From positions 1 through 60,395 of the forward strand of contig JAUNHV010000009.1 of NCBI GenBank assembly GCA_030523725.1: a DNA stretch of 60,395 nt. The letters are read 5' to 3'. Of the stretch, positions 1 through 8,243 are shown in pieces (positions within the stretch are counted from its first letter, which is position 1; each line of letters begins with the position of its first letter). The translations under genes were made by a program, and so were the position numbers. This DNA is from Synergistaceae bacterium (GTDB lineage Bacteria > Synergistota > Synergistia > Synergistales > Synergistaceae). The notes under the pieces were generated by a model that saw nothing but the letters and a program-made list of their open reading frames with translations, ran no database searches and was not told where the DNA came from.

Positions 1-51
1 TTAAGCACGCCGCCAGCGTTCGTCCTGAGCCAGGATCAAACTCTCCGTCTG
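1..51 (-). rRNA. 16S rRNA, 5' end only (continues off the left edge)
   Basis: The reverse complement reads AGAGTTTGATCCTGGCTCAG (from position 44 leftward) and then the conserved GACGAACGCTGGCGGCGTGC. Aligning AGAGTTTGATC to E. coli positions 8-18 puts the mature 5' end near 51. Only about 50 bases are inside the window. The visible part fits both Negativicutes and Synergistota. Confidence 0.95.
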
Positions 52-207
52 ATACTGACAAAAATTACTCGCTGGAATTGAATTGTTTTAATTCAAAATT
101 TCTTATGCACTATATTCTATTGACATTGTTCTTATCATCGTGATATCAAGGGTTCAATCGCCATTGACTAGCAATTTCGAGCACCCTGCATCGCGACGAC
201 AGGGGCG

Positions 208-235
208 ATTATACTACAAAATAATTTAAAGTCAA
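208..235 (-). promoter_or_regulatory. Strong promoter of the rRNA operon
   Basis: On the minus strand, TTGACT (230-235) and TATAAT (208-213) are separated by 16 bases. The start of transcription would fall about 150 bases upstream of mature 16S, a normal rRNA leader. The flanking DNA upstream (240-420) is very AT-rich and could act as an UP element. Confidence 0.8.
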
Positions 236-418
236 GGGGGGAAAAATGTTTTTTTGTTTATTATTCTAGACTAGATTTTTTAGCTAATATCAAACATTCA
301 TATTGTCTTGGATAGAATTGTTTTCTAAAAAAAATTTAAAAAATTTTTGCAAACATTAAAAAATTAATATCAGCATTTTATAAAATTGGCGGAAATTTCT
401 CTAAAAATACCCTAACAT
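236..418. other. AT-rich spacer between divergent promoters
   Basis: No open frame, RNA gene or convincing hairpin is visible here. It is a run of A and T tracts lying between the rRNA promoter on the minus strand and the promoter at 419-447 on the plus strand. It may only serve as upstream promoter DNA for both. Confidence 0.4.
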
Positions 419-447
419 TTGAAATTAACTTTGTTATGTGTTAGAAT
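419..447 (+). promoter_or_regulatory. Promoter of the oxidoreductase operon
   Basis: TTGAAA (419-424) and TAGAAT (442-447) are separated by 17 bases, a good sigma-70/SigA match. It lies about 145 bases before the first gene and diverges from the rRNA promoter. Confidence 0.65.
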
Positions 448-593
448 CCGCAGGTTCGTCAGTTTTTCGAGAGTAGATTTTACTTTCATCAATTTTATTA
501 AAATATCAGAAAAGACTGAATATGAAACAAAGGAACATGATTAACACAAAAAATTGGAAATAAGAATGATTTTTGGAGGCAGCAATAGAAATC

Positions 594-2099
594 ATGACAC
601 AAAATTTTGACATAGCAATAATAGGTGGTGGAGTTGTAGGTTCAGCAATCGCACGTGAACTCTCTAAATACAAACTCTCAGTTGCACTTATTGAGAAATA
701 CCCTGATGTTGGTTTTGATACTAGTTGCAGAAACTCAGGTGTCGTCCACTCTGGAATTCACTACAAACATGGTACTAAACGAGCACGCCTAGCTGTTGCA
801 GGAAATGCAATGATGGATAAGCTCTGTAGCGACTTAAAAGTAAAGATTAAAAGGATTGGAAAACTAACAATTGCCCAAAATATTGAGGACATGAAGGGCA
901 TTAACCGTTTGATGAAAGATGGAGTAGCAAACGGTGTCCCTGGCATTCGTGTAATTGACCATGAAGAGATGCAGAAACATCAAGCCGGGGTTAGTGGTAT
1001 AGCTGCAATTTGGAGTCCTTCAACCGGCATTATTTCCCCCTATGGCTTGACAATTGCCCTGGCAGAAAATGCATGTGAAAATGGTATCCAATTTTTCCTA
1101 GATACGGAAGTTATTTCCATTGACAAACCCAAACAAAATGGAGAAAATTTCGTCATACACACAACAGGAGTCATCTTCACTGCAAAATTTGTAATAAATG
1201 CTGCAGGTCTTTTTGCAGACAAAATTAGCGAAATGGTAGGCGTAAGAGAAAGCAATACCGGTGAGCCTCTAAAGATTTATCCATGCCGTGGTGAATACTA
1301 TGTGCTGGATAAGCGTCTTGAAGGAACTGTGCAAACTCTCCTCTACCCTGTACCCGGTGCAAAAGACGCTGGACTTGGCATACATTTAACTCCAACAGTT
1401 GACGGAAATATCTTAATAGGGCCTTCTGCAAGATATTTGTGCGATGAATCCCCAGTCGATTATCGCGTAACTGATGAAATTTTGCAAAGTCTCAGAACAG
1501 AAGGGCAGAAACTCCTACCAGAGCTCAAGATGAGCGATTTTATCAGAAACTTTGCTGGAAACCGTGCAAAGCGAACACCTCCAAGCGTAGGTGGCAACGG
1601 CGATTTCATAATTGAAGAAGCAGAAGATGTTCCAAACTTTATCAATCTTGTTGGACTTGAAAGTCCTGCACTTACGTCAAGTCCTGCAATTGCACTTGAT
1701 GTAAAAGAAATTTTAGCAAATAAGCTCGAATTAGTCGAAAAAGAAAATTGGAACGGTGAAAGAGCAGGGATAACCGGACACTTCTGTGACTTGCCACTTG
1801 AAGAGCAGCAACGACTGGTTAAAATTTATCCAGACTATGGCGAAATTATTTGTCGTTGCGAAAAAATTACAAAAAAAGAAATTAAAGACGCTATAGAAAA
1901 CAAGCTTGGTGCTACGACACTTGAAAGCATAAAGTATCGTGCACGAAGCGGAATGGGACGTTGCCAAGGTGGTTTTTGTATGCCAAAAATTGTTCGCATA
2001 CTAAGAGATGAATATGGTTGGACTGAAGATGACTTCAAATTACGCGAAAAATCCTCATACATGTTCAACGGAAAAGCGAGAAATTATGATGAACGGTAA
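594..2099 (+). CDS. FAD-dependent oxidoreductase, anaerobic glycerol-3-phosphate dehydrogenase-like
   Basis: About 501 residues. The N-terminus has the Rossmann FAD motif DIAIIGGGVVGSAIARELS, followed by a DAO-type fold. The C-terminus (about residues 415-475) is a BFD-like iron-sulphur domain with CxC (ICRCEK) and C-x4-C (GRCQGGFC). This architecture belongs to GlpA-like and 2-hydroxyacid-oxidising enzymes. A TTG at 573 could open the frame earlier, but GGAGG at 575-579 lies inside that extension and serves the ATG at 594, whose protein starts right at the FAD motif. It is first in a tight operon and overlaps the next gene by 14 bases. Glycerol 3-phosphate is the likeliest substrate, but this is inference because no glpF or glpK is present. 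Confidence 0.8.
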   Translation: MTQNFDIAIIGGGVVGSAIARELSKYKLSVALIEKYPDVGFDTSCRNSGVVHSGIHYKHGTKRARLAVAGNAMMDKLCSDLKVKIKRIGKLTIAQNIEDMKGINRLMKDGVANGVPGIRVIDHEEMQKHQAGVSGIAAIWSPSTGIISPYGLTIALAENACENGIQFFLDTEVISIDKPKQNGENFVIHTTGVIFTAKFVINAAGLFADKISEMVGVRESNTGEPLKIYPCRGEYYVLDKRLEGTVQTLLYPVPGAKDAGLGIHLTPTVDGNILIGPSARYLCDESPVDYRVTDEILQSLRTEGQKLLPELKMSDFIRNFAGNRAKRTPPSVGGNGDFIIEEAEDVPNFINLVGLESPALTSSPAIALDVKEILANKLELVEKENWNGERAGITGHFCDLPLEEQQRLVKIYPDYGEIICRCEKITKKEIKDAIENKLGATTLESIKYRARSGMGRCQGGFCMPKIVRILRDEYGWTEDDFKLREKSSYMFNGKARNYDER

Positions 2100-3330
2100 T
2101 TATCACGATATAGTTATAATTGGTGGAGGACCTGCTGGACTAGCTGCTGCAATAGCGGCTAGTGAAGCTGGCGTAAAGGATGTTGTAGTAATTGAGAGAG
2201 ACAGATTGCTAGGAGGTATTTTAAATCAGTGCATACATGACGGTTTTGGGCTTCACACATTTGGAGAAGCATTAACAGGCCCTGAATATGCAGAACGTTT
2301 TATAGATCAGCTCAATGGCAAAAATATAAACGTAATGTTAAACACAATCGTCACAAGTCTATCAAAAGACAAAAAACTCGTTATAAGCCACAACGGAAAG
2401 ATTGAAGAGATAGAAGCAGGTGCTGTCATCCTTGCAATGGGTTGCCGCGAAAGAACACGTGGCGCAATTTCTATTCCGGGGCACAGACCATCAGGTGTCT
2501 ATACCGCAGGTGCAGCACAAAATTTTATAAATATAGAAAATATTATGCCTGGTAAAAAAGTTGTAATACTTGGAAGTGGGGATATTGGACTCATTATGGC
2601 ACGTCGTTTAACACTCGAAGGGGCAAAGGTCGTTGCAGTTTTTGAGGTACTACCGTATTCCAGCGGTCTGGCTAGAAACATACACCAATGCTTAAATGAT
2701 TATGACATTCCATTATATCTTTCCACTACTATTGTAGACATAAAAGGACAGGGAGGCAGACTAGAGGGTGTAACGGTTGCAGAAGTTGACGAAAAAAGAC
2801 GAGTTAAGTCTGGGACAGAAAGATTTGTTGAATGTGACACCCTACTTTTGTCCGTTGGTTTGATTCCAGAAAATGAATTAACAAGAGAGGCAGGCGTAAA
2901 AATCAATCCTCTTACACAAGGTGCATTTGTGGATAACAACTGCATGACAAATATTGATGGAATTTTTGCCTGCGGAAATGTTTTACATGTTCATGATCTA
3001 GTTGACTTTGTTTCAAAAGAGGCTGCCAAAGCCGGTAAGGCAGCTGCTGAATATATTGAACACAAAGATGCGACTCAAATGAACGAGATTTCAGTAAAAA
3101 CCGCTAACGGAATTCGCTATGTCGTTCCAACAACAATAAAGACAAATGAAGATATTTCTCTCGCCTTTCGGGTTGCCGCACCAAGCACTGGCAAAACTAT
3201 ATCTGTAACACTAGACGGCAAGGAAATTCTCCAAAGAAAAACAAAAAAACTACATCCTGCCGAAATGATTTGGCTAAATCTAAAGAATATACCAAACGGC
3301 CAAAATATGGTTATTTCATTAAAAGATTAG
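2086..3330 (+). CDS. FAD/NAD-dependent pyridine nucleotide-disulphide-type oxidoreductase, partner of the previous gene
   Basis: About 414 residues. It has two dinucleotide-binding motifs, DIVIIGGGPAGLAAAIAASE near the N-terminus and VVILGSGDIGLIMARR in the middle, and a C-terminal GIFACGNVLHVHDLVDFVS motif typical of this family. In many Firmicutes such a protein sits directly behind a GlpA-like oxidoreductase and forms an electron-transfer pair with it. The chosen start is the ATG pair at 2086/2089 within the end of the upstream gene. A start at 2008 would add 26 residues that match nothing and overlap the upstream gene by 92 bases. Electron acceptor and substrate cannot be read from the sequence. 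Confidence 0.75.
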   Translation: MMNGNYHDIVIIGGGPAGLAAAIAASEAGVKDVVVIERDRLLGGILNQCIHDGFGLHTFGEALTGPEYAERFIDQLNGKNINVMLNTIVTSLSKDKKLVISHNGKIEEIEAGAVILAMGCRERTRGAISIPGHRPSGVYTAGAAQNFINIENIMPGKKVVILGSGDIGLIMARRLTLEGAKVVAVFEVLPYSSGLARNIHQCLNDYDIPLYLSTTIVDIKGQGGRLEGVTVAEVDEKRRVKSGTERFVECDTLLLSVGLIPENELTREAGVKINPLTQGAFVDNNCMTNIDGIFACGNVLHVHDLVDFVSKEAAKAGKAAAEYIEHKDATQMNEISVKTANGIRYVVPTTIKTNEDISLAFRVAAPSTGKTISVTLDGKEILQRKTKKLHPAEMIWLNLKNIPNGQNMVISLKD

Positions 3331-3332
3331 AG

Positions 3333-4247
3333 ATGAGCAAGGTTGCAGTTTTTGATATAGGCAGCAATTCTGTAAAATTAACAATAGGTGAATTACAGAA
3401 TAACAAACCAGTTTTACTTTTTGATGCAAGCACTGTAACATCTCTTGCAAAAAATTTTAATGAAACAAAATTGTTGACTGAAAGTTCAATCACTCAAACA
3501 ATAAAAGCAGTAAAGGCATTTTTGGATTTTGCTAAGAAGGAAGGTGCAAACACTTTTATCACTGTCGGAACTATGGCACTTCGCGAGGCAAAAAATGCAA
3601 ATAGATTCACCCAAAGGCTAAAAGAAGTTACTTCGCTAGACTTGCAAATTATCTCAGGCGATGACGAAGCTCGTTACAGCACAAACGCCGTTCTTTCTTC
3701 AATAGATGGGCTTACTACTGGGAGTGTCACAATATTTGACACAGGTGGGGGTAGCACGGAAGTAACAAAGATAAAAAACGGCAAGCCAATATCATCAGAT
3801 AGTATAAACATAGGTGCTGTTACCTTGACCGATAAATACCTAAATGCAGATAGAATTGCTCATCACATTGTAGCAAATGTAATCGTAAAGCTAATTGACA
3901 AGTTCAAAGCTCAGGATCTCATATGTGATAGACTTATAGGTGTAGGAGGAAATGTTTCTACACAGCTATGTGTTGCTTTAGGACTGAAAAGATACAATTC
4001 GAGTTTAATACATGGTCATATTTTAAAAAAAGCGGAAGTAGAGCGTCAAATAGCACTCTATGCTGATTCCTCTTTGGCAGAGCGTAAAAAGATTTTGCAT
4101 GTTGCGCCAAAGCGCGCTAGCATAATACTTGCAGGCTGTTGCATTACCCATGCTCTAATGTCTGCCTGTGACCAAGATGAGCTAATCGTGTCCGACAAAT
4201 CCTTAAGACACGCGTTACTTTTTGAAAAATTATTATTAAAAGGCTGA
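3333..4247 (+). CDS. Ppx/GppA family exopolyphosphatase/pppGpp phosphohydrolase
   Basis: 304 residues, the length of the short catalytic-domain-only Ppx/GppA proteins. It has the actin-like fold signatures VFDIGSNSVKLTIGEL (phosphate 1), ISGDDEARYS, and FDTGGGSTEVT (phosphate 2), plus GVGGNVST near the end. These enzymes hydrolyse terminal phosphates from polyphosphate or pppGpp. The ATG at 3333 is chosen because the protein then begins MSKVAVFDIGSNS. It starts 3 bases after the previous stop, so it is part of the same operon. A polyphosphate polymerase-type gene lies at 39176-39892 in this window, but no direct link can be shown. Confidence 0.85.
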   Translation: MSKVAVFDIGSNSVKLTIGELQNNKPVLLFDASTVTSLAKNFNETKLLTESSITQTIKAVKAFLDFAKKEGANTFITVGTMALREAKNANRFTQRLKEVTSLDLQIISGDDEARYSTNAVLSSIDGLTTGSVTIFDTGGGSTEVTKIKNGKPISSDSINIGAVTLTDKYLNADRIAHHIVANVIVKLIDKFKAQDLICDRLIGVGGNVSTQLCVALGLKRYNSSLIHGHILKKAEVERQIALYADSSLAERKKILHVAPKRASIILAGCCITHALMSACDQDELIVSDKSLRHALLFEKLLLKG

Positions 4248-4251
4248 GTAT

Positions 4252-5805
4252 ATGAAAAAAAAATATTTACCAATCGCTATTTTGATGCTACTTTTATTTC
4301 TTACTCAAGATTCACACGCGATAACAAGGCAAGAAGTTGAAGGCCTTATGGATTCTCTTATACACGGCACAGAAAGAGACATACCGTGCATCAAGTCAGT
4401 CTTGCTTCCCAACATGCACACAATCCAACAAGGTACTCAGAAACAAAATAATGTTGTTTTAGAGCAAGAAAAACTTGAAAATGATCCCTATTCGTATGAC
4501 ATCCCTGAGTACAGAGTAACAAAAGTAACAAAACCTACACAAAATACTAACACAGTAAAAATTCCACATTTTAACAGCGAAAATGACGAAACGCCAAAGA
4601 CTGAAAGTGTAATTCCTACCATCCCATTACCCGGCACAGAAAAAACCACGCAACCACTAAGCTTGCAAGATGAGAATGTCAATAAAACGCCTGAAGAAAC
4701 AGAATCACCACAGCTTCCTCTGCAACAATTAACTAGGCGAGAGGTTTTTCTTACATGTCTAACAAAAATGGGATGGGCTAACACACTATCCTTGTTAAAT
4801 AAACTAGTAATTTTTGAAGAATATGCGTCTTTTTCTTCTGTTGATTATGTCCGTACTAATATGCAACCTGCTCCACCATCAAACCTTTTTACTCCAGCAG
4901 AGGAGATTTTTCCGAATGAAGACATCATAAAGCTCAAGGAATGGGCTAAAAAATGCGTAAAAAATGTTCAACTTGAAACTAGGCTTACTGTCAACGGCAA
5001 CTCACTTTATCTCATTAAAAGAGGCGTACCTCCCTCTTCCGGATATGTACAGGATATGAAAGCAAAGAACGTTCCACTTTTTATTGTTTATTACATACAC
5101 AACACTAAAAAGAATATGGCAGGGGTAGCCCCTGCAGAACAACTAGGGCTTGACAAACTTCCCCTTTCCACAATTGCACACGAAACAGAAGGGGCAGAAT
5201 TTGCTATCAACGGTGGTTACTTTGGTGTTGGAGTAGGACAGATTATCGGTGTACTTCGTTTTAGAGGGAACACTATGAGACAAAAATTTTGTCCTCACAG
5301 ATCTGGTATTGCATGGAACAACAATGGCGAACATAAATTTTTTGATGGTCGCATAACACAAACAATCGTAAGTGATAGATCTTTTGACAAATATACTGAG
5401 GTCTTTCAAGCTGGACCTATGTTAATTTCTAATGGACAAATATCACAAAACAAAGAAGACTTAGATTTGGACATTATGAACAAGCGTCACCCAAGAACCT
5501 TCGTAGCAGAGCAACCAGATGGTACGCTTGTTTGGGGTGTTGTTGATGGAAGAAATGCTGCCCACAGTGTCGGCATGACAATAGCTGAATTAAAACAATT
5601 TTGCAAAGAACGCCACTTTGTAAACGCACTAAACCTCGACGGAGGTGGTTCCAGTTCCGTGTGGTGGAATGGACTCAGCTTTTCTAAACCATGTAACATA
5701 TATGGCGCAGAGAGAAAAATACCATACGCAATAGTCATCTATCGTGAAAATGCAGAAGCAATCTGCGAACCAATTGAATTTACTCCACCTCCACAACAGG
5801 AGTAA
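4252..5805 (+). CDS. Exported phosphodiester glycosidase (NAGPA/DUF2233) family protein
   Basis: 517 residues. An N-terminal signal peptide (about residues 1-23, ending SHA) is followed by a Pro/Thr-rich low-complexity linker (about 60-155) and then a helical segment. The C-terminal part (about 265-505) has the NAGPA signatures FAINGGYFGVGVGQ, GPMLISNGQ, and NLDGGGSSSVWWNG. The family includes the enzyme that removes N-acetylglucosamine from a phosphodiester. In bacteria these act outside the cytoplasm on sugar-1-phosphate diesters or wall glycans. It begins 5 bases after the previous stop and ends just before a strong terminator, so it closes the operon. An exported hydrolase behind a possible glycerol-phosphate oxidase suggests use of envelope-derived glycerol phosphate, which is inference. 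Confidence 0.8.
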   Translation: MKKKYLPIAILMLLLFLTQDSHAITRQEVEGLMDSLIHGTERDIPCIKSVLLPNMHTIQQGTQKQNNVVLEQEKLENDPYSYDIPEYRVTKVTKPTQNTNTVKIPHFNSENDETPKTESVIPTIPLPGTEKTTQPLSLQDENVNKTPEETESPQLPLQQLTRREVFLTCLTKMGWANTLSLLNKLVIFEEYASFSSVDYVRTNMQPAPPSNLFTPAEEIFPNEDIIKLKEWAKKCVKNVQLETRLTVNGNSLYLIKRGVPPSSGYVQDMKAKNVPLFIVYYIHNTKKNMAGVAPAEQLGLDKLPLSTIAHETEGAEFAINGGYFGVGVGQIIGVLRFRGNTMRQKFCPHRSGIAWNNNGEHKFFDGRITQTIVSDRSFDKYTEVFQAGPMLISNGQISQNKEDLDLDIMNKRHPRTFVAEQPDGTLVWGVVDGRNAAHSVGMTIAELKQFCKERHFVNALNLDGGGSSSVWWNGLSFSKPCNIYGAERKIPYAIVIYRENAEAICEPIEFTPPPQQE

Positions 5806-5828
5806 ACGACTCCATCAAAACATCCTAC

Positions 5829-5884
5829 AATAAATAACACAAGAGGGCTTAAGAACATTCCTAAGCCCTCTTGTGTTATTTATT
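5829..5884. terminator. Bidirectional terminator between convergent genes
   Basis: A nearly perfect 25-base inverted repeat (arms about 5829-5853 and 5860-5884) has a GC-rich core, CTTAGGGCTC-like in sense, and A/T ends on both sides. It separates the plus-strand operon ending at 5805 from the minus-strand gene ending at 5911. Confidence 0.9.
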
Positions 5885-5910
5885 GTATTATTATATTACC
5901 AGAAGCTGAA

Positions 5911-6675
5911 TTATTGTGCTGAAGTACTCAGCTGGTCGACGCGTTTTTGAATTGATGAAATTTCCGTATCAATTGCCTTTATTTTTTGTTCCTCCACTGC
6001 TCTATCTTTACGTAAAAGCTCAAGACGTTTCATGAGTCGATCAAGCTCCATTCGTGCTCCTGTCTTTCCCCTAAACAATTTGCCTGGATCATCTTTGGCT
6101 ACATTCCAAATAAATTGTGCCTGTTTTCCATCCATAACAGAACTGATAGTTGGCTTAATTGTAAAATAAATCTCTTTTACACCTTCCAAAAGCGATTTTC
6201 CCGTCTTTGGATCATATCTCGGAAAATAAATAAGCCCTTCGCGTTCACCTTGAAACTTAAAATTTAAACGCTTATCGTAGTCAGCTAATTTGTAGTCTTT
6301 ACCCCTTATTTTAAGATAACACTGTATATCAAAAGGGCTCATGTACATCGTAGGACCATAATTTACAAACTCAACTCGTATGGGAATCATTTCATTCATA
6401 TTCAATGATGAAAGGTAACGCAACTTAAAGTCCTCAAGCTCCTGCTCTGTCCAGAGATTTTTCTTTGCTTCCTTTTGAAAATAGGCTTCCAAATACTCAG
6501 CAGAGAAATATGTAGCAGCAATTTCCAACGTACCGACACTACTCATACTGTAATATTCTTTCTGCCTCCAACGATTCATTACGTCATCAAACTGATCTGC
6601 AAAAGAGACCGTGCAAAAACTCAAAAGTACAATCATTGTTAAAAAAATTGATATTGTTTTGGTAATTTTTTTCAT
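5911..6675 (-). CDS. Exported protein of unknown function with C-terminal coiled coil
   Basis: 254 residues. The signal peptide is about residues 1-26 (hydrophobic IFLTMIVLLSF, cleavage after SFA). The mature part has no family signature that I recognise. It includes a possible beta-rich segment (IPIRVEFVNYGP, FDIQCYLKIRGKDY). The last 50 residues are a heptad-rich charged helix (RLELLRKDRAVEEQKIKAI). GGAGAG lies just upstream of the ATG. It is a single gene, transcribed opposite its neighbours, and shares the terminator at 5829-5884 with the glycosidase operon. Function unknown; periplasmic or surface location is inferred from the signal peptide. Confidence 0.75.
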   Translation of the reverse strand: MKKITKTISIFLTMIVLLSFCTVSFADQFDDVMNRWRQKEYYSMSSVGTLEIAATYFSAEYLEAYFQKEAKKNLWTEQELEDFKLRYLSSLNMNEMIPIRVEFVNYGPTMYMSPFDIQCYLKIRGKDYKLADYDKRLNFKFQGEREGLIYFPRYDPKTGKSLLEGVKEIYFTIKPTISSVMDGKQAQFIWNVAKDDPGKLFRGKTGARMELDRLMKRLELLRKDRAVEEQKIKAIDTEISSIQKRVDQLSTSAQ

Positions 6676-6861
6676 ACTCTCTCTCCAAAATTTATAAATA
6701 TGTCAAAACGTGTTAATGTTACCACAAAATATTTTTTTTTGCAAACGAATTAGTGACGGTACAGAGAAGGTGATGATGAGAAGAATACTAATTTATTTTT
6801 ATAAGCTGCAATTACCATTTACTATTTACCATTTTCCGTTTATCAAATTATTATAAATCGC
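6676..6861. other. Spacer without a recognisable gene
   Basis: This AT-rich spacer lies between the divergent exported-protein gene and the threonine operon. The only structure I see is a short direct repeat, TTACCATTT at 6812-6820 and 6826-6834. No promoter for the minus-strand gene could be placed with confidence. Confidence 0.4.
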
Positions 6862-6890
6862 TTGACATTTACAAGTATTTTTATAAAATA
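6862..6890 (+). promoter_or_regulatory. Promoter of the threonine operon
   Basis: TTGACA (6862-6867) is followed 17 bases later by a weak -10, AAAATA (6885-6890). Transcription would begin around 6897, right at the start of the T-box leader. Confidence 0.6.
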
Positions 6891-6906
6891 TAACACGTTA
6901 AACGCA

Positions 6907-7149
6907 ATAATGAGGAGAGTAGTTTACAATCAACATCTAACAGAGAGGGTGAACGTGGCTGAGATTCACTCACATGTATTGCAAATGAAGACCACCTACG
7001 GAGCGGTTGCACGAAAGACGTTAAGTTATTAAGGCAAACGGTTGACCCCGTCATCAGTCATAAAGGCTCGCGCAAGTTGCGAGTGAAGCGAAAGTGGAAC
7101 AGCGAATTCAAAGTCGCCTCTCGCAAGTTTGCAAGGGGCGATTTTTTTA
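6907..7149 (+). promoter_or_regulatory. T-box leader, threonine-specific
   Basis: The leader has the parts of a T-box riboswitch in order. The start motif AATGAGGAGAGTAGTTTAC is near 6907, and AGAGAGG and GAACGTGGCTGAGA follow. The specifier region GAAGACCACCTACGGAGC contains ACC at 6991-6993 (and again at 6994-6996), a threonine codon either way. The T-box element GTGGAACAGCG (7094-7104) resembles the consensus GTGGNACCGCG, and the terminator follows. Uncharged tRNA-Thr would pair with ACC and the TGGA bulge and favour the antiterminator, so the operon is read when threonine is short. The genes downstream (thrC, thrB, lysC, asd) agree with this specificity. Confidence 0.88.
7114..7148 (+). 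terminator. Regulated terminator of the T-box
   Basis: A stem from TCGCCTCTCGCAA and TTGCAAGGGGCGA with a short GTT loop ends in a run of seven T. It is the terminator alternative of the T-box and lies 45 bases before thrC. Confidence 0.85.
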
Positions 7150-7193
7150 TTCTTAAAATACGCTAAATAAATTTATGTAGGAGAGAAATAAAA

Positions 7194-8234
7194 ATGGGCG
7201 TTATCAAAAACTATGGGCATTTGCTGCCCGTAACAGAAAAGACTCCACAAATTACTCTTGAGGAGGGCAACACTCCCTTAATTTACTACCCAACAATTAG
7301 CCATGATCTTGGTATAAATCTCTACGGCAAATTAGAAATGTGTAATCCAACTGGATCATTTAAGGATAGAGGCATGGTGCTTGCTGTTGCAAAAGCAATA
7401 GAAGAAGGAGCAAGAGCTCTTATCTGTGCCTCAACAGGAAACACATCAGCATCAGCAGCAGCATTCGCTGCAACAGCAGGTGTTCCATGCTTCGTTTTAC
7501 TTCCTGCCGGTCACGTTGCAATGGGAAAACTTGCTCAGGCTCTTATGTATGGTGCTAAGGTTATTGCCGTTCGTGGTAACTTTGACAAGGCACTTGAGAT
7601 GGCCCGTAAAGCAGCCGAAAACGACGGTTACGCTATCGTCAATTCTGTAAACCCATACAGACTTTGGGGACAAAGAACTGGCGCCTTTGAGATAGTAGAC
7701 AGGCTCGGTGACGCTCCAGATTGGCACGCACTTCCAGTTGGAAACGCTGGCAATATTTCCGCGTATTTTGCCGGTTTCTGCCAGTATAAGGAAATAAAGA
7801 AAAGCACAAAAATACCACGCATGATGGGCTTCCAAGCAGAAGGAGCAGCACCACTTGTCACAAACAAGCCTTGCCCAAATCCAGAAACAGTTGCAACAGC
7901 AATCAGAATTGGCAACCCTGTCTCAGCTCACCTTGCAAGAGAAGCAGTAGAGAAAACAAATGGCGAATTCAATTCCGTAACAGATGAAGAAATTTTAGCA
8001 GCACAGAGATATCTTGCAAGTAAGGGAGGTATCTTTGCAGAACCTGCCTCTTGCGCACCTTTAGCAGGGCTGTGCAAATTAAAAAGAGAAGGACGCTTAC
8101 CAAGTGGCATAACTGTCACAATGGTACAGACAGGAAATGGATTAAAAGATCCAGACACAGCGTTAAAACAAGTTGGAAAACCAATCGAAATTGGCGATAC
8201 ATTAGATGAACTTTTAGCAGTAATGAAAGGCTAA
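7194..8234 (+). CDS. thrC: Threonine synthase
   Basis: 346 residues, matching the shorter threonine synthases of Gram-positive type. It converts O-phosphohomoserine to threonine in the cytoplasm using pyridoxal phosphate. The PLP lysine is K57 in NPTGSFKDRGM, and CASTGNTSASAAA is the phosphate/substrate loop. The C-terminal MVQTGNGLKDP is also typical. GGAGAG lies 9 bases before the ATG. It is the first gene behind the threonine T-box, consistent with end-product control of the last step of the pathway. Confidence 0.95.
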   Translation: MGVIKNYGHLLPVTEKTPQITLEEGNTPLIYYPTISHDLGINLYGKLEMCNPTGSFKDRGMVLAVAKAIEEGARALICASTGNTSASAAAFAATAGVPCFVLLPAGHVAMGKLAQALMYGAKVIAVRGNFDKALEMARKAAENDGYAIVNSVNPYRLWGQRTGAFEIVDRLGDAPDWHALPVGNAGNISAYFAGFCQYKEIKKSTKIPRMMGFQAEGAAPLVTNKPCPNPETVATAIRIGNPVSAHLAREAVEKTNGEFNSVTDEEILAAQRYLASKGGIFAEPASCAPLAGLCKLKREGRLPSGITVTMVQTGNGLKDPDTALKQVGKPIEIGDTLDELLAVMKG

Positions 8235-8243
8235 AACCACACT

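Noticed and set aside
6938-7040. Possible TPP riboswitch before thrC (GAGAGGGTGAACGTGGCTGAGA)
   Set aside because: CTGAGA looks TPP-like, but the rest (GAGAGTAGTTTAC start, ACC specifier, GTGGAACAGCG before a terminator) and the threonine genes fit a T-box.
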